Source of the DNA: Glycomyces amatae
GTDB lineage: Bacteria > Actinomycetota > Actinomycetes > Mycobacteriales > Micromonosporaceae
Length of the DNA: 64,000 bases
Assembly: GCF_020991375.1 (NCBI RefSeq)
Contig: NZ_JAJLQZ010000008.1
Coordinates: 124,001 to 188,000, forward strand
Direction of reading: 5' to 3'
A program made the position numbers and the translations under genes. The notes below the pieces were generated by a model. It was given only the letters and a program-made list of their open reading frames with translations, was not told the origin of the DNA and ran no database searches. Each line of letters opens with the position of its first letter. The stretch's first letter is position 1. Below are positions 18,361-27,844 of the stretch, piece after piece.

Positions 18361-19077
18361 ATGAGCACACGATTCGAGGAACTCAGCTGGCAGTCGTCCC
18401 CGATGGGAGAGATCAGCCTGCGGCGCCGGTACGACCGGACGGTCGGGACCGACGTGTACGAGGTCAAGCTCGGCGACGAGTTCCTCATGTCGAGCCTGTT
18501 CCCCGTCGCCGAGATCGAGCTCGCCCGGCTCGGGCTGGCGCGGACGCCCGGCACCGGCCTCGACGTGATCGTGGGCGGTCTCGGCCTGGGTTACACCGCC
18601 CAAGCGGCCCTTGAGGACCGGCGGATCGCCGCGCTCACGGTCGTGGAGTACTCGGACGCGGTCATCGACTGGCACGAGCGCGACCTGATCCCCGACACCG
18701 CGGGCCTGGCCGCCGACGACCGCGTCCGTCTGGTGCAGGCGGACTTCTTCGCCGCCGCGATGAGCGAGGGCGGCTTCGACGCCGAGCGGCCCGGACGACT
18801 CTACGACGCCGTGCTGCTGGACATCGACCACACGCCCCGGCACGTGCTGCACTCGCCGCACGCCGGCTTCTACACCGTCGAGGGGCTGCGGGCCCTCGCC
18901 GCGCACCTGCGCCCGGGCGGCTGCTTCGCGATGTGGTCGGACGACCCGCCGGAGGACGAGTTCATGGCCGCGCTCGCGGAGGTCTTCACCGACGTGGACG
19001 CCGAGCGGATCTGGTTCGACAACCCCTATACCGGGGGCGAGTCCTCGAACTCGGTCTACCTGGCCACGAAGGCCTGA
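18361..19077 (+). CDS. Spermidine-synthase-like SAM-binding protein
   Basis: A 238-residue class I methyltransferase fold protein of the spermidine synthase/SpeE-like type. The nucleotide-binding loop is IVGGLGLGYTA, the acidic end of strand 2 is VVEYSDAVI, and the post-motif region is YDAVLLDIDHTP. No membrane segments, unlike fused SpeE-transporter proteins. Polyamine synthesis is not certain: many actinobacterial members of this group have unknown substrates. It is monocistronic on the plus strand, between the DUF4132 cluster and the sigma-factor operon. The Shine-Dalgarno signal is weak. A structured inverted repeat lies in the leader. Confidence 0.75.
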   Translation: MSTRFEELSWQSSPMGEISLRRRYDRTVGTDVYEVKLGDEFLMSSLFPVAEIELARLGLARTPGTGLDVIVGGLGLGYTAQAALEDRRIAALTVVEYSDAVIDWHERDLIPDTAGLAADDRVRLVQADFFAAAMSEGGFDAERPGRLYDAVLLDIDHTPRHVLHSPHAGFYTVEGLRALAAHLRPGGCFAMWSDDPPEDEFMAALAEVFTDVDAERIWFDNPYTGGESSNSVYLATKA

Positions 19078-19086
19078 TCGGCGGGG

Positions 19087-19368
19087 TCATCCGCGCGACC
19101 GGTCCGCGACGGTCAGCCCGCACCGCCCGTCGTCGCAGTCGCGTCGCAGGCGGCCTCGCGAGAGGGTCTGGGCCAGACCGATCGCCCAGCACGTCGGGCA
19201 GCCGCGCAGTGCGAGGACGCCGAGCGGCAGGAGCAGCAGGCTGACCGGCCCGAAGGCCGGGATCAGCGCGAACGCGCCGATCAGGGCGCCGAGTCCGATC
19301 GCGCCCCGGGCCAGGTGGCGGGTCAGGGACGAGCTCGCGAACCGCGAGTCCTCAGACGGCGTCGTCAT
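19087..19368 (-). CDS. Small membrane protein with CPTCW motif, coupled to the ECF sigma gene
   Basis: A 93-residue protein with one long or two short hydrophobic segments (about 24-55), then RGCPTCWAIGLAQTL and a Cys-containing tail (DCDDGRCG). The start overlaps the sigma-factor gene by 17 nt, so it is probably translationally coupled. It lacks the HxxxCxxC zinc motif of typical ZAS anti-sigma factors. The paired cysteines next to a membrane segment could sense redox state or bind metal. A role as partner or target of the sigma factor is inferred from coupling only. The RGCPTCW stretch is also reminiscent of DUF2892-type small membrane proteins. Confidence 0.65.
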   Translation of the reverse strand: MTTPSEDSRFASSSLTRHLARGAIGLGALIGAFALIPAFGPVSLLLLPLGVLALRGCPTCWAIGLAQTLSRGRLRRDCDDGRCGLTVADRSRG

Positions 19369-19918
19369 GGGAGCCTCCCAGGGCCGGTTCGGTTGCGGTG
19401 CCGAGCGACTCCTGCACCGCCTTGCGGGCGCGGTGCAGGCGGGACTTCAGGGCCGCGGTGGTGAGGCCGAGCGCGTCGGCGGCCATGCGCCCGCTGTAGC
19501 CCTGGACGTCGCGCAGGATCAGCGCGCGGCGCTGGTCCTCGGGCAGCGCCGCGATGGCGGCGGCCACCCTGCCCGCCTCGAGCCGTTGCAGGGCTTCGTC
19601 CTCGGCCGAGCGCACGGCGGTGTCGGGCAGGGGCGCGTGGGTCCGCGTCGTCCGCACGCGCCGCAGGCACTCGTTGCGGACGATGCGGAACATCCACGAC
19701 GCCAGGGCTCCGGACGCCCGCAGCATCCCGATCTTGCGGTACAGGATGATCAGCGCCTCCTGGGCCGCGTCCTCGGCGTCCTCGGGGGTGGCGCAGATCG
19801 AGCGGGCGAACCGCCGCACGTTCGGGTGCGAGTCCGACACCACCGCGGTGAGGGCGTCGACGTCCCCGTCCCGGGCGGCTGCGATCAGTCCCTCGGCCGG
19901 CCAGGTCCGCTCAGCCAC
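19352..19918 (-). CDS. ECF-type RNA polymerase sigma factor
   Basis: A 188-residue sigma-70 family protein. Region 2 spans about residues 25-95, with AEDAAQEALIILYRKIG and ASWMFRIVRNECLRRVR. Region 4 is at about 115-165, with ALPEDQRRALILRDVQGYS and a helix-turn-helix TAALKSRLHRARKAV. There is no region 1.1 or 3. The start is GTG 19918, overlapping the stop of an upstream 30-residue frame; no independent ribosome site is needed if coupled. It directs RNA polymerase to a dedicated regulon, unknown here. The downstream overlapping membrane protein is a candidate regulator. No classical anti-sigma gene is adjacent. Confidence 0.9.
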   Translation of the reverse strand: MAERTWPAEGLIAAARDGDVDALTAVVSDSHPNVRRFARSICATPEDAEDAAQEALIILYRKIGMLRASGALASWMFRIVRNECLRRVRTTRTHAPLPDTAVRSAEDEALQRLEAGRVAAAIAALPEDQRRALILRDVQGYSGRMAADALGLTTAALKSRLHRARKAVQESLGTATEPALGGSHDDAV

Positions 19919-20003
19919 GGGTCTTCCTCCACTTGCGCACGACGTGGTAGCCGCACAGGCCGACCAGCGCGACTCCGGCGACGACGGCGATACCGATGAT
20001 CAT
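19911..20003 (-). CDS. 30-residue single-pass membrane microprotein ahead of the sigma gene
   Basis: A short frame with ATG at 20003 and TGA at 19911-19913. It encodes MIIGIAVVAGVALVGLCGYH followed by VVRKWRKTRG: one hydrophobic helix with a positively charged C-terminal tail, topologically consistent with a bitopic inner-membrane peptide. It has a good ribosome site (GGAGG a few nt before the ATG) and overlaps the sigma-factor GTG start by 8 nt. The combination of ribosome site, membrane-helix composition and overlap argues for a real gene. It may couple sigma translation or act as a membrane regulator. A function cannot be assigned. Confidence 0.6.
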   Translation of the reverse strand: MIIGIAVVAGVALVGLCGYHVVRKWRKTRG

Positions 20004-20020
20004 GGCGACCTCCAGGTTCC

Positions 20021-20040
20021 GTACCGGCACTCGCCGGTAC
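20021..20040. promoter_or_regulatory. Inverted repeat upstream of the microprotein/sigma operon
   Basis: A perfect 8-bp inverted repeat, gtaccggc-actc-gccggtac, starting 18 nt upstream of the microprotein start. It could be an operator or an mRNA hairpin controlling ribosome access. A TATA-like stretch (TTATAC on the minus strand) lies a few bases further upstream. Confidence 0.45.
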
Positions 20041-20090
20041 GCGTATAAGAGGCGCCGGCCCTCCGAAAGGGTTCGGCCCGCGGCGGGGAA

Positions 20091-20137
20091 ACGGCGAAGG
20101 CCCGGCCGATCCGATGGATCGGCCGGGCCTTCGCCGT
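20091..20137. terminator. Long perfect hairpin terminator downstream of ctaB
   Basis: A perfect 22-bp stem (20091-20112 pairing with 20116-20137) with a 3-nt loop, 11 nt after the ctaB stop. It has no long U tract, as is usual for high-GC actinobacterial terminators. It separates ctaB from the sigma operon. Confidence 0.75.
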
Positions 20138-20148
20138 ATGACGGTGCC

Positions 20149-21150
20149 TCACATGAGGAAGCTGTCGATCGCCAGGGCCAGGAACAGCAGCGTCAGGTAG
20201 CTGACCGACCAGTGGAACAGGCGCATCGGCTTGGGGTCCTCGCCGCGGTTGACGCGGCCGAGGAGCCGGTGGCACTCCAGGACGAACATGCCGCCGGTGA
20301 CGAGGGCGACGACGCCGTACACCCAGGTGGAGCCGAGCGGGACCGCGACCAGGGAGACCAGGAGCATCGCCCAGCCGTAGACGACCGACTCGACCGCCAC
20401 GCGCTTGGCGGGGGCGACCGCCGGGAGCATGGGGATGCCCGCGGCGACGTAGTCGTCCTTGAACTTCATGGCGAGGGCGTAGAAGTGCGGGGGCTGCCAC
20501 AGGAAGACCACGGCGAACAGGACCCACGCCATCCAGGACATGTGCCCGGTGACCGCGGCCCAGCCGATGAGGACGGGGGCCGCGCCGCACGCGCCGCCCC
20601 ACACCGTGTTGTAGGGCGTGGTCCGCTTGAGCCAGATCGTGTAGACGACGTCGTAGTAGACGATCGCGCCGAAGGTGAGGAGCGCGGCGAGCCAGTTGAC
20701 GAGCAGGCCCATGCCGAGGACCGCGATCGCGCCGATCACGAGCCCGAAGACGAGGGCGTTGCGCGGCGGGATCTGGTGCTTCGCGAGCGGGCGCCGGGAG
20801 GTGCGGCCCATGAGCTGGTCGATGTCGCGGTCGATGTAGCAGTTGATCGCGTTCGCCGAGCCGGCGGCGAGCGCGCCGCCGATCAGGGTCGCGAGCACGG
20901 CCGTCAGCGACGGGAGCGCGTCGTACTCCATGCGCGCGGCGACGAGCATCGCCGGGATGGTGGTGATGAGGAGCAGCTCGATGATGCGCGGCTTGGTGAG
21001 CGACACGTACGCGCCGACCAGGGTCCGCAGGTCCGGGCGCGCCTGCGGGGCGGCGCCGGTTTCGGGCAGCTCGATTCGCTTGCGGGCGGGCCGGGGGCGG
21101 TCGGCTACGGCGCCGGGCAAGTCGGGGCGGGTCGGGTCCTCGTTCATCAC
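20149..21150 (-). CDS. ctaB: Protoheme IX farnesyltransferase (heme O synthase)
   Basis: A 333-residue UbiA-family prenyltransferase that adds a farnesyl group to heme B, giving heme O for cytochrome c oxidase. The first Asp-rich motif is [15 protein letters not shown] with the following RRPL; a second region is [17 protein letters not shown]. About nine hydrophobic segments place it in the membrane. The N-terminal ~60 residues are a Pro/Arg-rich cytoplasmic extension before [10 protein letters not shown]. It is divergent from transketolase across a 210-nt gap, the usual actinobacterial arrangement. A strong hairpin follows. Confidence 0.95.
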   Translation of the reverse strand: MMNEDPTRPDLPGAVADRPRPARKRIELPETGAAPQARPDLRTLVGAYVSLTKPRIIELLLITTIPAMLVAARMEYDALPSLTAVLATLIGGALAAGSANAINCYIDRDIDQLMGRTSRRPLAKHQIPPRNALVFGLVIGAIAVLGMGLLVNWLAALLTFGAIVYYDVVYTIWLKRTTPYNTVWGGACGAAPVLIGWAAVTGHMSWMAWVLFAVVFLWQPPHFYALAMKFKDDYVAAGIPMLPAVAPAKRVAVESVVYGWAMLLVSLVAVPLGSTWVYGVVALVTGGMFVLECHRLLGRVNRGEDPKPMRLFHWSVSYLTLLFLALAIDSFLM

Positions 21151-21360
21151 GGCCCACCATACGGTCCGTGCGGGTGTGACCGGGGCCTGGGTCGACGCCC
21201 CCCACCAGGGGCTCTCTGATGAGAGGCTTTCTCGTGGGCGGGTTCACAACAAGCGGAATTTCGCCCTCCGAGAGACTGCGCATAAAGTCAAGCCCGGATA
21301 GGTAGGGTCGAAAGGCACACGTCAAAGGCCCGAACAAGACGACTATCAAGGAGTATCGCA

Positions 21361-23439
21361 GTGGCAAAGTTCGAGTGGAGCGATCTCGATCAGCAGGCGG
21401 TCGACACGGCGCGGCTGCTCGCCGCCGACGCAGTGGAGAAGGCCGGCAACGGCCACCCGGGCACCGCCATGAGCCTCGCGCCGGTCGCCCACACCTTGTT
21501 CCAGAAGGTCATGCGGCACGACCCGAGCGACCCGCAGTGGGAGGGGCGCGACCGCTTCGTGCTCTCGTGCGGCCACTCGAGCTTGACCCTGTACGTGCAG
21601 CTGTACCTCGCCGGGTACGGCCTGGAGCTGGAGGACCTCAAGAGCCTGCGCCAGTGGGACTCCCTGACGCCGGGCCACCCCGAGGTGGGCCACACCGCGG
21701 GCGTCGAGACCACCACCGGCCCGCTCGGCCAGGGCCTGGCCACCGCGGTCGGCATGGCGATGGCCGCCCGCCGCGAGCGCGGCCTGTTCGACCCCGAGCC
21801 GGCCGTCGGCGAGAGCCCGTTCGACCACTTCGTGTACGTCCTGGCCTCCGACGGCGACATCGAGGAGGGCGTGACCCACGAGGCGTCCGCCATCGCCGGC
21901 GTGCAGGAGCTCGGCAACCTGGTCCTGATCTACGACGACAACGAGATCTCCATCGAGGACGACACCCGGATCGCCCTCGGCGAGGACGTCGCCAAGCGCT
22001 ACGAGGCCTACGGCTGGCATGTGCAGGACGTGGACTGGCGCGCGGGCGAGGAGTACAAGGAGGACCCGAAGGCCCTCTACGAGGCGATCGAGAAGGCCAG
22101 GGCCGTCACCGACAAGCCCTCGCTCATCCGCCTGAAGACCGTCATCGGCTGGCCCGCGCCGAAGAAGCAGAACTCCTACGCCGCCCACGGCTCGGCCCTG
22201 GGCGCGGAGGAGATCGCCGCGACCAAGGAGGTCCTGGGCTTCGACCCCGGGCAGTCCTTCGCCGTCGCCGACGAGGTCCTCGCGTACACGCGGGGCGTCG
22301 GCGAGCGCGGCGCGGCCGACCGCGCCGCGTGGCGCGCCGCGTTCGACTCCTGGGCCGCCGCGAACCCGGAGCACAAGGCCCTGCACGACCGCCTGTGGGC
22401 CGGGGAGTTCCCCGAGGGCTTCGCCGCGGCGTTCCCCGAGTTCGAGGCCTCCGCGAAGGGCGTCGCCACCCGCTCGGCCTCCGGCAAGGTGCTGTCCGCG
22501 CTCGCCCCGGTCCTGCCGGAGCTGTGGGGCGGCTCGGCCGACCTCGCGGGGTCGAACAACACCACGATGGACGGCGAGCCGTCGTTCCTGCCGCTGTCGC
22601 GCCAGACCAAGGCCTACCCGGGCAACCCGTACGGCCGGACCCTCCACTTCGGCATCCGCGAGTTCGCGATGGGCGCGATCCTCAACGGCATCAAGCTCCA
22701 CGGCCCGACCCGCCCCTACGGCGGCACGTTCCTGGTCTTCTCCGACTACATGCGCGGCGCGGTGCGCCTCGCGGCCCTGATGAAGACCCCGGTCGTCTAC
22801 GTGTGGACGCACGACTCGATCGGCCTCGGCGAGGACGGCCCGACCCACCAGCCGGTCGAGCACCTCGCGGCCCTGCGCGCCATCCCGGGCCTGGACGTGG
22901 TCCGACCCGGCGACGCCAACGAGACCGCCGTGGTCTGGCGGACCCTGCTGGAGAAGGGCGAGCGCCCGACCGCGCTGGCCCTGACCCGCCAGAACATCCC
23001 GGTGTTCGACCGCGCGAAGTTCGCCTCCGCCGAGGGCGCCGCCAAGGGCGCCTACACGCTGCTGGACACCGAGGGCGCCCCCGATGTGATCCTGCTCGGC
23101 TCCGGCTCCGAGGTGCAGCTCGCGGTCGAGGCCGCCGAGACTCTGGCCGCCGAGGGCGTCAAGGCCCGCGTCGTGTCCGTCCCGTCCTTCGAGTGGTTCG
23201 CGGAGCAGGACGAGGACTACCGGGAGTCGGTGCTGCCCAAGGCCGTCAAGGCCCGCGTCTCGGTCGAGGCCGGGATCGCCCTGTCCTGGAGGGACCTCGT
23301 GGGTGACGCGGGAGTCAGCGTCTCCCTGGAACACTTCGGCGCCTCCGCGCCGTTCGAGAAGTTGTACGAGGAGTTCGGGATCACCGCCGCCGCCGTGGCG
23401 GACGCGGCCCGCTCCTCCATCAAGAAGGCACAGCAGTAA
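21361..23439 (+). CDS. tkt: Transketolase
   Basis: A 692-residue thiamine-diphosphate enzyme that transfers two-carbon ketol units in the non-oxidative pentose phosphate pathway. The N-terminal signature is [18 protein letters not shown]. The ThDP/Mg site is [12 protein letters not shown] through [11 protein letters not shown]. The pyrimidine domain has [12 protein letters not shown] and [16 protein letters not shown]. The start is GTG 21361 with AAGGAG 7 nt upstream. First gene of tkt-tal-pgi-zwf-opcA-pgl, with 106 nt before tal. The promoter must lie in 21151-21360; I see no clear -35/-10 pair there. Confidence 0.97.
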   Translation: MAKFEWSDLDQQAVDTARLLAADAVEKAGNGHPGTAMSLAPVAHTLFQKVMRHDPSDPQWEGRDRFVLSCGHSSLTLYVQLYLAGYGLELEDLKSLRQWDSLTPGHPEVGHTAGVETTTGPLGQGLATAVGMAMAARRERGLFDPEPAVGESPFDHFVYVLASDGDIEEGVTHEASAIAGVQELGNLVLIYDDNEISIEDDTRIALGEDVAKRYEAYGWHVQDVDWRAGEEYKEDPKALYEAIEKARAVTDKPSLIRLKTVIGWPAPKKQNSYAAHGSALGAEEIAATKEVLGFDPGQSFAVADEVLAYTRGVGERGAADRAAWRAAFDSWAAANPEHKALHDRLWAGEFPEGFAAAFPEFEASAKGVATRSASGKVLSALAPVLPELWGGSADLAGSNNTTMDGEPSFLPLSRQTKAYPGNPYGRTLHFGIREFAMGAILNGIKLHGPTRPYGGTFLVFSDYMRGAVRLAALMKTPVVYVWTHDSIGLGEDGPTHQPVEHLAALRAIPGLDVVRPGDANETAVVWRTLLEKGERPTALALTRQNIPVFDRAKFASAEGAAKGAYTLLDTEGAPDVILLGSGSEVQLAVEAAETLAAEGVKARVVSVPSFEWFAEQDEDYRESVLPKAVKARVSVEAGIALSWRDLVGDAGVSVSLEHFGASAPFEKLYEEFGITAAAVADAARSSIKKAQQ

Positions 23440-23545
23440 CCACGCGACCGGGCCGGCCGCCGGCTCGCGAGCACCGCCGCCGAGCCGCCGACCGGCTCGG
23501 CGGCACCGCCGACCGAACAGACGAGCTGAAAAGCTGGAGGAACCG

Positions 23546-24682
23546 ATGAGCGCGAACGAGAACCTCGCCGGACTGACCGCGGCGGGGGTGTCCGTCTGGC
23601 TCGACGACATCTCACGCGGGCGACTGGAGACGGGGAACCTCGAGGACCTCATCGCCGGGTCGTCCGTCGCGGGCGTCACGTCGAACCCGTCCATCTTCGC
23701 CGCCGCCCTGTCCAAGGGCAGCAGTTATGACGAGCAGATCGCCGACCTGGCGGTCCGCAAGGTGAGCGTCGAAGAGGCCGCTCGCGCCATCACCACCTAC
23801 GACATCCGCTGGGCCGCGGACGTCCTGGCCCCGGTCTTCGAGGCCACGGGGGGCCAGGACGGCCGCGTCTCCATCGAGGTCGACCCGCGCCTCGCCCACG
23901 AGACGCGGGCGACCATCGCCGAGGCCGAGTACCTGTGGTGGGCCGTGGACCGGCCCAACACCATGATCAAGATCCCCGCCACCGAGGCCGGGCTCCCCGC
24001 CATCACCGCCGCCGTCGGGGCGGGGATCAGCGTCAACGTGACGCTGATCTTCTCCCTGGAGCGCTACCGCGCGGTCATGGACGCCTACATGGCCGGGCTC
24101 GAGTCCGCCAAGGCCGCCGGGATCGACCTGTCCACGATCCGCTCGGTCGCCTCGTTCTTCGTGTCCCGCGTGGACGCCGAGATCGACAAGCGGCTCGACG
24201 CGATCGGCACCGACGAGGCGCGGGCCCTCAAGGGCAAGGCCGCCGTCGCGAACGCGCGCCTGGCCTACCAGGAGTTCGAGAACGCGTTCGGGACCGAGCG
24301 CTGGAAGGCGCTGTCCGCGGCCGGGGCCGTCCCGCAGCGTCCGCTGTGGGCCTCCACGTCGGTCAAGAACCCCGACTACCGCGACGTCATGTACGTCGAG
24401 GACCTCATCGCCCCCGGCACGGTCAACACGATGCCGGAGGGCACCCTCCACGACTTCGCCGACCACGGCGGGGTCGAGGCCGACACCGTCCGGCCGTTCT
24501 ACGACGACGCGGCCGCCGTCATGCTCCAGCTGGAGCGCGCGGGCGTCGACTACGACGACGTCGTGAAGGTCCTGGAGGACGAGGGCGTGGACAAGTTCAT
24601 CGTCAGCTGGAACCAGCTGCTGGACCAGATCCAGACCAAGCTCAGTGAGAGCGCGTCCGAAGAAGGCGGAGAACAGAAGTGA
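23546..24682 (+). CDS. tal: Transaldolase
   Basis: A 378-residue TIM-barrel aldolase that transfers dihydroxyacetone units between sedoheptulose-7-phosphate and glyceraldehyde-3-phosphate. The N-terminal signature is GVTSNPSIF. The Schiff-base lysine is in [11 protein letters not shown] at about residue 141. [20 protein letters not shown] is typical of the actinobacterial long transaldolase. ATG 23546 has CTGGAGG 6 nt upstream; the open frame extends back into tkt but the extra part is an artefact. Ends in a 4-nt GTGA overlap with pgi. Confidence 0.97.
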   Translation: MSANENLAGLTAAGVSVWLDDISRGRLETGNLEDLIAGSSVAGVTSNPSIFAAALSKGSSYDEQIADLAVRKVSVEEAARAITTYDIRWAADVLAPVFEATGGQDGRVSIEVDPRLAHETRATIAEAEYLWWAVDRPNTMIKIPATEAGLPAITAAVGAGISVNVTLIFSLERYRAVMDAYMAGLESAKAAGIDLSTIRSVASFFVSRVDAEIDKRLDAIGTDEARALKGKAAVANARLAYQEFENAFGTERWKALSAAGAVPQRPLWASTSVKNPDYRDVMYVEDLIAPGTVNTMPEGTLHDFADHGGVEADTVRPFYDDAAAVMLQLERAGVDYDDVVKVLEDEGVDKFIVSWNQLLDQIQTKLSESASEEGGEQK

Positions 24683-26295
24683 GCGAGCCGATGGGGAAGA
24701 TGGAAGCCGCCGGGGGCCTCGCGGTCACCACGGGCGTGGACGTGAACGCCGCGGTCGACCGGCTCAGGTCCGAGGGCGTCCCGGCCAGGCTGGCCGCCAA
24801 GGACGCGACCCTGTGGGGTCCCGCGGCCGAGGAGGAGGCCGCGATCCGCCTGGGCTGGATCGACACCTTCGTCAAGTCGAAGGAGCTCCTCGCGCCGCTC
24901 GCGAAGCTGCGCGCCGAGTTCCAGGAGCAGGGGATCGACCACATCGCCCTCGCGGGCATGGGCGGCTCCTCGCTGGCCCCCGAGGTGATCTCCCGGACCC
25001 TGGATCTGGGCATCAGCATCCTGGACACCACCGACCCCGGCCAGATCCGGGCCGAGATGGGCGAGGCGGCGCTGCGGCGCACCGCCGTCGTCGTGTCCTC
25101 CAAGTCGGGGTCCACGGTGGAGACCGACTCCCAGCGGCGCGCCTTCGAGCTGGCGTTCAAGGGCATCGGCGTCGAGAACTGGGCCGAGCGGTTCGTGTTC
25201 GTCACCGACCCCGGCTCCGCGCTGGAGTCGCTGGCGCAGGAGCAGGGCTCGCACCTGTTCCTGGCCGACGCGAACGTGGGCGGGCGCTACTCGGCGCTGA
25301 CCGCGTTCGGGCTGGTCCCGACCGCGCTCGCGGGCGCCGACGTGGCCGAGCTGATCGAGCAGGCCGAGGCGTTCGCGACCACGGTCGAGAGCGAGGGCGA
25401 CAACCCGGCCGTGGTCCTGGGCGCGGTCATCGCGGCCCGGCCCACGATCACCGTCGCCGACGACGGCACCGGCGTCGTGGGCCTGGGCGACTGGGCCGAG
25501 CAGCTCATCGCCGAGTCCCTCGGCAAGGACGGCAAGGGCACGCTCCCGGTCGTCCTCGAAGGACCGGGCGCCGCGGGCGCCCGCGACTCGGACCGGGTCT
25601 ACGCGACGGTCGGCGGCTCCTCGACGGGCCTGCCCGCCGCGGGCTCGCAGCTGGCGATGCCCGACGTGGTCGTCAACGGCCCGCTCGGCGCGCAGTTCCT
25701 CGCGTGGGAGCTCGCGACCGCCTACGCCGGCTACCTGATCGGGATCGACCCGTTCAACCAGCCGAACGTGACCGAGTCCAAGGAGAACACCAACCGCATC
25801 CTCGCCGACGGGCTCCCCCAGGAGCGCCCGCACGCGGTCGACGGCGCGGTGGAGATCTACGGCTCGCACGCCGACACCCTCGCCGGGGCGCTCGGCGAGG
25901 TGCTCACGAACGCCGACCGCGAGGGCGCCTACATCGCCGTCCTGGCCTACCTGGACCGGATCGACGACGCCCGGCTGGCCGCGCTCCGGGCCGAGCTGGC
26001 CGAGCGCACCGCCGCGCCCGTCACCTGGGGCTGGGGGCCGCGCTTCCTGCACTCGACCGGGCAGTTCCACAAGGGCGGGCGCCAGACCGGCGTGTTCGTC
26101 CAGATCACCGGGGAGTCCGTCGAGGACCTCGAGATCCCGGGCCGCGACTACACGTTCGCCGGGCTCCAGGCCGCGCAGGCCGCGGGCGACCGCCAGGCCC
26201 TCGAGTCGCGCGAGCGCCCGCTGGTGCGATTCCACCTCACCGACCGCGGCCAGGGCGTCAACCAGCTGCTCCACGCGGTGAGGGAGCTGAGTTAG
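24679..26295 (+). CDS. pgi: Glucose-6-phosphate isomerase
   Basis: A 538-residue sugar isomerase (SIS) domain enzyme interconverting glucose-6-phosphate and fructose-6-phosphate. Phosphate-binding loops are [10 protein letters not shown] and [12 protein letters not shown]; later family blocks are [17 protein letters not shown] and [10 protein letters not shown]. This is the divergent actinobacterial form found inside pentose-phosphate operons, which in related organisms can carry the operon's isomerase function beside a separate canonical pgi. The GTG start overlaps the tal stop, and the stop is directly followed by the zwf ATG, so all three are coupled. Confidence 0.93.
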   Translation: MSEPMGKMEAAGGLAVTTGVDVNAAVDRLRSEGVPARLAAKDATLWGPAAEEEAAIRLGWIDTFVKSKELLAPLAKLRAEFQEQGIDHIALAGMGGSSLAPEVISRTLDLGISILDTTDPGQIRAEMGEAALRRTAVVVSSKSGSTVETDSQRRAFELAFKGIGVENWAERFVFVTDPGSALESLAQEQGSHLFLADANVGGRYSALTAFGLVPTALAGADVAELIEQAEAFATTVESEGDNPAVVLGAVIAARPTITVADDGTGVVGLGDWAEQLIAESLGKDGKGTLPVVLEGPGAAGARDSDRVYATVGGSSTGLPAAGSQLAMPDVVVNGPLGAQFLAWELATAYAGYLIGIDPFNQPNVTESKENTNRILADGLPQERPHAVDGAVEIYGSHADTLAGALGEVLTNADREGAYIAVLAYLDRIDDARLAALRAELAERTAAPVTWGWGPRFLHSTGQFHKGGRQTGVFVQITGESVEDLEIPGRDYTFAGLQAAQAAGDRQALESRERPLVRFHLTDRGQGVNQLLHAVRELS

Positions 26296-27831
26296 ATGGG
26301 TGCCGACATCCACGCCAACCCGCTGCGCGACCCGGCGGACCGCCGCCTGCCGCGCATCCCCGAGCCGTGCGCCCTGGTGATCTTCGGCGTCACCGGCGAC
26401 CTCGCCAAGAAGAAGCTGATCCCGGCGGTGTACGACCTCGCCAACCGGGGGCTGCTGCCGGCGTCGTTCGTGATCGTCGGCTTCGCCCGCCGCGACTGGG
26501 GCGACGAGACGTTCGAGGAGATGGCCCGCGAGGCCGCCAAGTCCCACGCGCGCACCCCGTGGCGCGAGGAGGTCTGGGCGCGCCTGGCCGGCAACTTCAA
26601 GTTCGTGCCCGGCACGTTCGACGACGACGCGTGCTTCGACAAGCTCGACGCCACGGTCGACGAGCTGCGCATCACGCACGGCATCGTCGGCAACGCGGCG
26701 TTCTACTTCTCGATCCCGCCGCTCGCGTTCCCGACCGTGCTCAAGCAGCTCAAGCGGACCGGCATGTCCGACAACCGCCAGGACGGCGGCGGCTGGCGCC
26801 GCGTCGTGGTCGAGAAGCCCTTCGGCGAGGACCGCGACTCCGCGGCCGATCTGAACCAGCTCGTCGACGACGTGTTCACCGCCAACGACGTGTTCCGCAT
26901 CGACCACTACCTCGGCAAGGAGACGGTGCAGAACATCTTCGCGCTGCGCTTCGCGAACGCCATGTTCGAGCCGATCTGGAACTCCAACTACGTCGACCAC
27001 GTGCAGATCACCATGGCCGAGGACGTCGGCATCGGCACCCGCGCGGGGTTCTACGACGACAACGGCGCCGCCCGCGACGTCCTCCAGAACCACGTGCTCC
27101 AGCTCCTGGCGATCGCGGCCATGGAGCAGCCCAACGGGTTCGAGGCCGAGGAGATCCGCACCGAGAAGCTGAAGGTCCTGCGGGCCATCAAGCTGCACGA
27201 CGACCTGGAGGCCACGGCCATCCGCGGCCAGTACGCGGACGGCTGGGTGCAGGGCCGCCCCGTCCGGGGCTACCTGTCCGAGGACAACATCCCGCCGACC
27301 TCCACCACGGAGACGTACGCGGCGGTGCAGATCGGCATCCAGAACCGGCGCTGGAACGGCGTGCCGTTCTACCTGCGCACCGGCAAACGGCTGCCCAAGC
27401 GCGTCACCGAGATCGCGGTGGTCTTCAAGGAGGCCCCGCACATGCCCTTCGCCGACTACGACACGAAGATCCTGGGCCACAACCAGCTGGTCATCCGCGT
27501 CCAGCCCGACGAGGGCATCACGGTGAAGTTCGGCTCGAAGGTGCCCGGCACCGGCATGGAGCTGCGGGACATCTCGATGGGCTTCGGCTACGGCGAGACC
27601 TTCACCGAGTCGAGCCCCGAGGCGTACGAGCGGCTGATCCTGGACGTGCTGCTGGGCGACAAGACCCTGTTCCCGGACGCGCAGGAGGTCGACGCGTCCT
27701 GGGCCGTGGTCGACCCGCTCGAGGAGTACTGGGCGACGACCAAGCCCGAGCCGTACGAGTCGGGGACGTGGGGCCCGAGCGGGGCCGATCTCATGCTGCA
27801 GGCGTCCGGCCGCCGCTGGCGCCGGGCCTAG
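26296..27831 (+). CDS. zwf: Glucose-6-phosphate 1-dehydrogenase
   Basis: A 511-residue enzyme that oxidises glucose-6-phosphate to 6-phosphogluconolactone, producing NADPH (or F420H2/NADH in some actinobacteria; the coenzyme is not decided here). The dinucleotide loop is VIFGVTGDLAKKKL (from about residue 28) and the active-site signature is RIDHYLGKETVQN (about residue 200). The ATG directly follows the pgi stop with no spacer. opcA, which encodes its assembly factor, comes 13 nt downstream. Confidence 0.97.
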   Translation: MGADIHANPLRDPADRRLPRIPEPCALVIFGVTGDLAKKKLIPAVYDLANRGLLPASFVIVGFARRDWGDETFEEMAREAAKSHARTPWREEVWARLAGNFKFVPGTFDDDACFDKLDATVDELRITHGIVGNAAFYFSIPPLAFPTVLKQLKRTGMSDNRQDGGGWRRVVVEKPFGEDRDSAADLNQLVDDVFTANDVFRIDHYLGKETVQNIFALRFANAMFEPIWNSNYVDHVQITMAEDVGIGTRAGFYDDNGAARDVLQNHVLQLLAIAAMEQPNGFEAEEIRTEKLKVLRAIKLHDDLEATAIRGQYADGWVQGRPVRGYLSEDNIPPTSTTETYAAVQIGIQNRRWNGVPFYLRTGKRLPKRVTEIAVVFKEAPHMPFADYDTKILGHNQLVIRVQPDEGITVKFGSKVPGTGMELRDISMGFGYGETFTESSPEAYERLILDVLLGDKTLFPDAQEVDASWAVVDPLEEYWATTKPEPYESGTWGPSGADLMLQASGRRWRRA

Positions 27832-27844
27832 AAGGGAGTCGGAC

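Noticed and set aside
21151..21360. Search for a promoter or riboswitch before transketolase
   Set aside because: Only weak partial matches to promoter hexamers and no stable aptamer-like structure; nothing supportable beyond the ribosome site.
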